In this document: in pieces, positions 63,106 to 64,000 of the stretch
Layout: each line of letters begins with the position of its first letter
Position numbering within the stretch: the first letter of the stretch is position 1
Assembly: GCF_933775445.1 (NCBI RefSeq)
Contig: NC_065877.1
Coordinates: 24,180,001 to 24,244,000, forward strand
DNA length: 64,000 bases
Source: Argentina anserina
Taxonomy: Eukaryota > Streptophyta > Magnoliopsida > Rosales > Rosaceae
Direction of reading: 5' to 3'
Program-made: the position numbers and the translations under genes
Notes under the pieces: generated by a model
Database searches by the model: none
The model's input: the letters and a program-made list of their open reading frames with translations, nothing else
Told to the model about the DNA's origin: nothing

Positions 63106-64000
63106 ATTTTTCTATTTTATACACATATACAACCCACTATATTATATACATGTCGTAGTTCGATCTTTTTAAGAAAACGTAAATATTAGTCACCGCCAAG
63201 GGTACACTCATCATAGTGAGGTTTACTCACATTCACTATAGTCCATAATCACTAAAACTTTTTTAAAATCATTTATTAAAATAGCGTTTCACTTACCCAT
63301 GAACCGTAGACGATCAATTTCACGTAATTTAAACCAAAACATATTTTTAGAATAATTTTTATAAGCTAGTGATGCAACGACTATGTTAACAATTGAAACT
63401 AAATTCAATAATTATAACACTACTTCGATCATGATGATCATTGTGAGGTTTACTCACCTTATTTCCTACGTGCAACTTCCACGACACTGAAAGCGATTCC
63501 CTCACTCGTTTCTCCGGTCACCTAATAGCATGATAAAATGCTTAGAAAATGATATGTCAAATATCAGGTGACGATTTCATTACAGCTAAATGCTGTTCAT
63601 AGAACAATGTCCGTATTTTACTGTGTACTAAACACTGTTCACATTTACTGTTCATGCGCCACCACCGTTTTCTGACCACCACCAATGAGCACCAAATTTT
63701 ACCACCACAATCTAAATGACATTCATAACAACTTTCTAGTTCACACAAAGTCTGATTCCGAGTCTAAACACTTCAATTTAACAAAAACCGAAACTCCCAT
63801 TTTAAAACCTAGAATTTCTTTTCTTCGATTCTCCTACCACAAAACAATTTGGGTTAAAGCTTTTGGAGGGTTTGTAGTATGGAAAAAGACCTTCAAAATA
63901 GGATAAGAATCTCACCAATTGGTGGCCGGAGGAGGGAGATCATGCGATGTGAAATTCGGCGAACTGTGCACTTTAGAGGGAACTTCCGGTCTTCACCGCT

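Larger units (their letters stand above)
62162..64000 (+). mobile_element. LTR retrotransposon end running off the window
   Basis: A long-LTR-type sequence starts TGTCACAATCTCGAAATTTCG exactly where the pBRP homology stops, so the insertion point is at 62161/62162 and the expected target duplication is gggag (62157-62161). The segment has no coding region up to the window end and contains a tandem-repeat block. It is an LTR or LTR-plus-leader of at least 1.84 kb, probably Ty3/gypsy. Whether it is solo or part of a full element cannot be seen. Confidence 0.65.

Noticed and set aside
63557..63906. Open frames at the right end on both strands
   Set aside because: Within the terminal LTR; translations not recognisable.
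1..64000. tRNA, rRNA or microRNA genes
   Set aside because: No complete tRNA cloverleaf was found (only A and B boxes inside a hAT element), no rRNA match, and no hairpin with a microRNA sequence that I could recognise by eye.

Overview
The window is nuclear DNA from a flowering plant. Genes are intron-rich and widely spaced in AT-rich DNA full of transposable-element remains, and the recognisable proteins are closest to Arabidopsis proteins. A eudicot is well supported. A rosid or Rosaceae source is only an impression. There are no CRISPR arrays, operons or bacterial features. I found no previously undescribed biological system.

Layout. 1-4.2 kb holds no recognisable gene. 4.96-10.17 kb is an intact five-exon NPF (NRT1/PTR) transporter on the + strand; its introns carry a LINE RNase H fragment, a CACTA-type MITE and a hAT-type element. 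11.16-11.76 kb is a broken partial copy of the Hsp110-type HSP70 gene. 12.8-14.96 kb (-) is a P-class PPR gene orthologous to At3g16010. 15.8-18.8 kb (-) may be a spliced transcript of unknown nature. 19.27-22.87 kb (-) is the intact HSP70-14/15-like gene with a 5'-UTR intron and a heat-shock-type promoter motif. 24.38-24.77 kb is a broken DXR fragment. 25.28-33.86 kb is almost entirely solo LTRs: four of them, one nested in another, each bounded by a 5-bp target duplication (three exact, one with a mismatch). 33.9-40.2 kb is gene-poor and is followed by a 716-bp Mutator-type MITE. 41.19-52.63 kb (+) is a complete 22-coding-exon RTEL1 helicase gene. 55.16-56.10 kb (-) is an OVATE family gene closest to OFP14. 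56.7-61.3 kb is a decayed Ty1/copia element. 61.6-62.16 kb is a pBRP (TFIIB-related) pseudogene cut by an LTR that runs off the right end.

How it fits together. HSP70-14/15, RTEL1 and OFP14 are close neighbours on Arabidopsis chromosome 1 (from memory At1g79920/79930, At1g79950, At1g79960), so the window is a collinear block expanded by transposons. The genes act in separate processes: membrane transport, organellar RNA metabolism, cytosolic chaperoning, genome stability and transcriptional repression. The most informative features are the three intron-retaining gene fragments (HSP70, DXR, pBRP), the solo-LTR cluster, and the last RTEL1 exon, which lies beyond a hairpin MITE and is easily missed.
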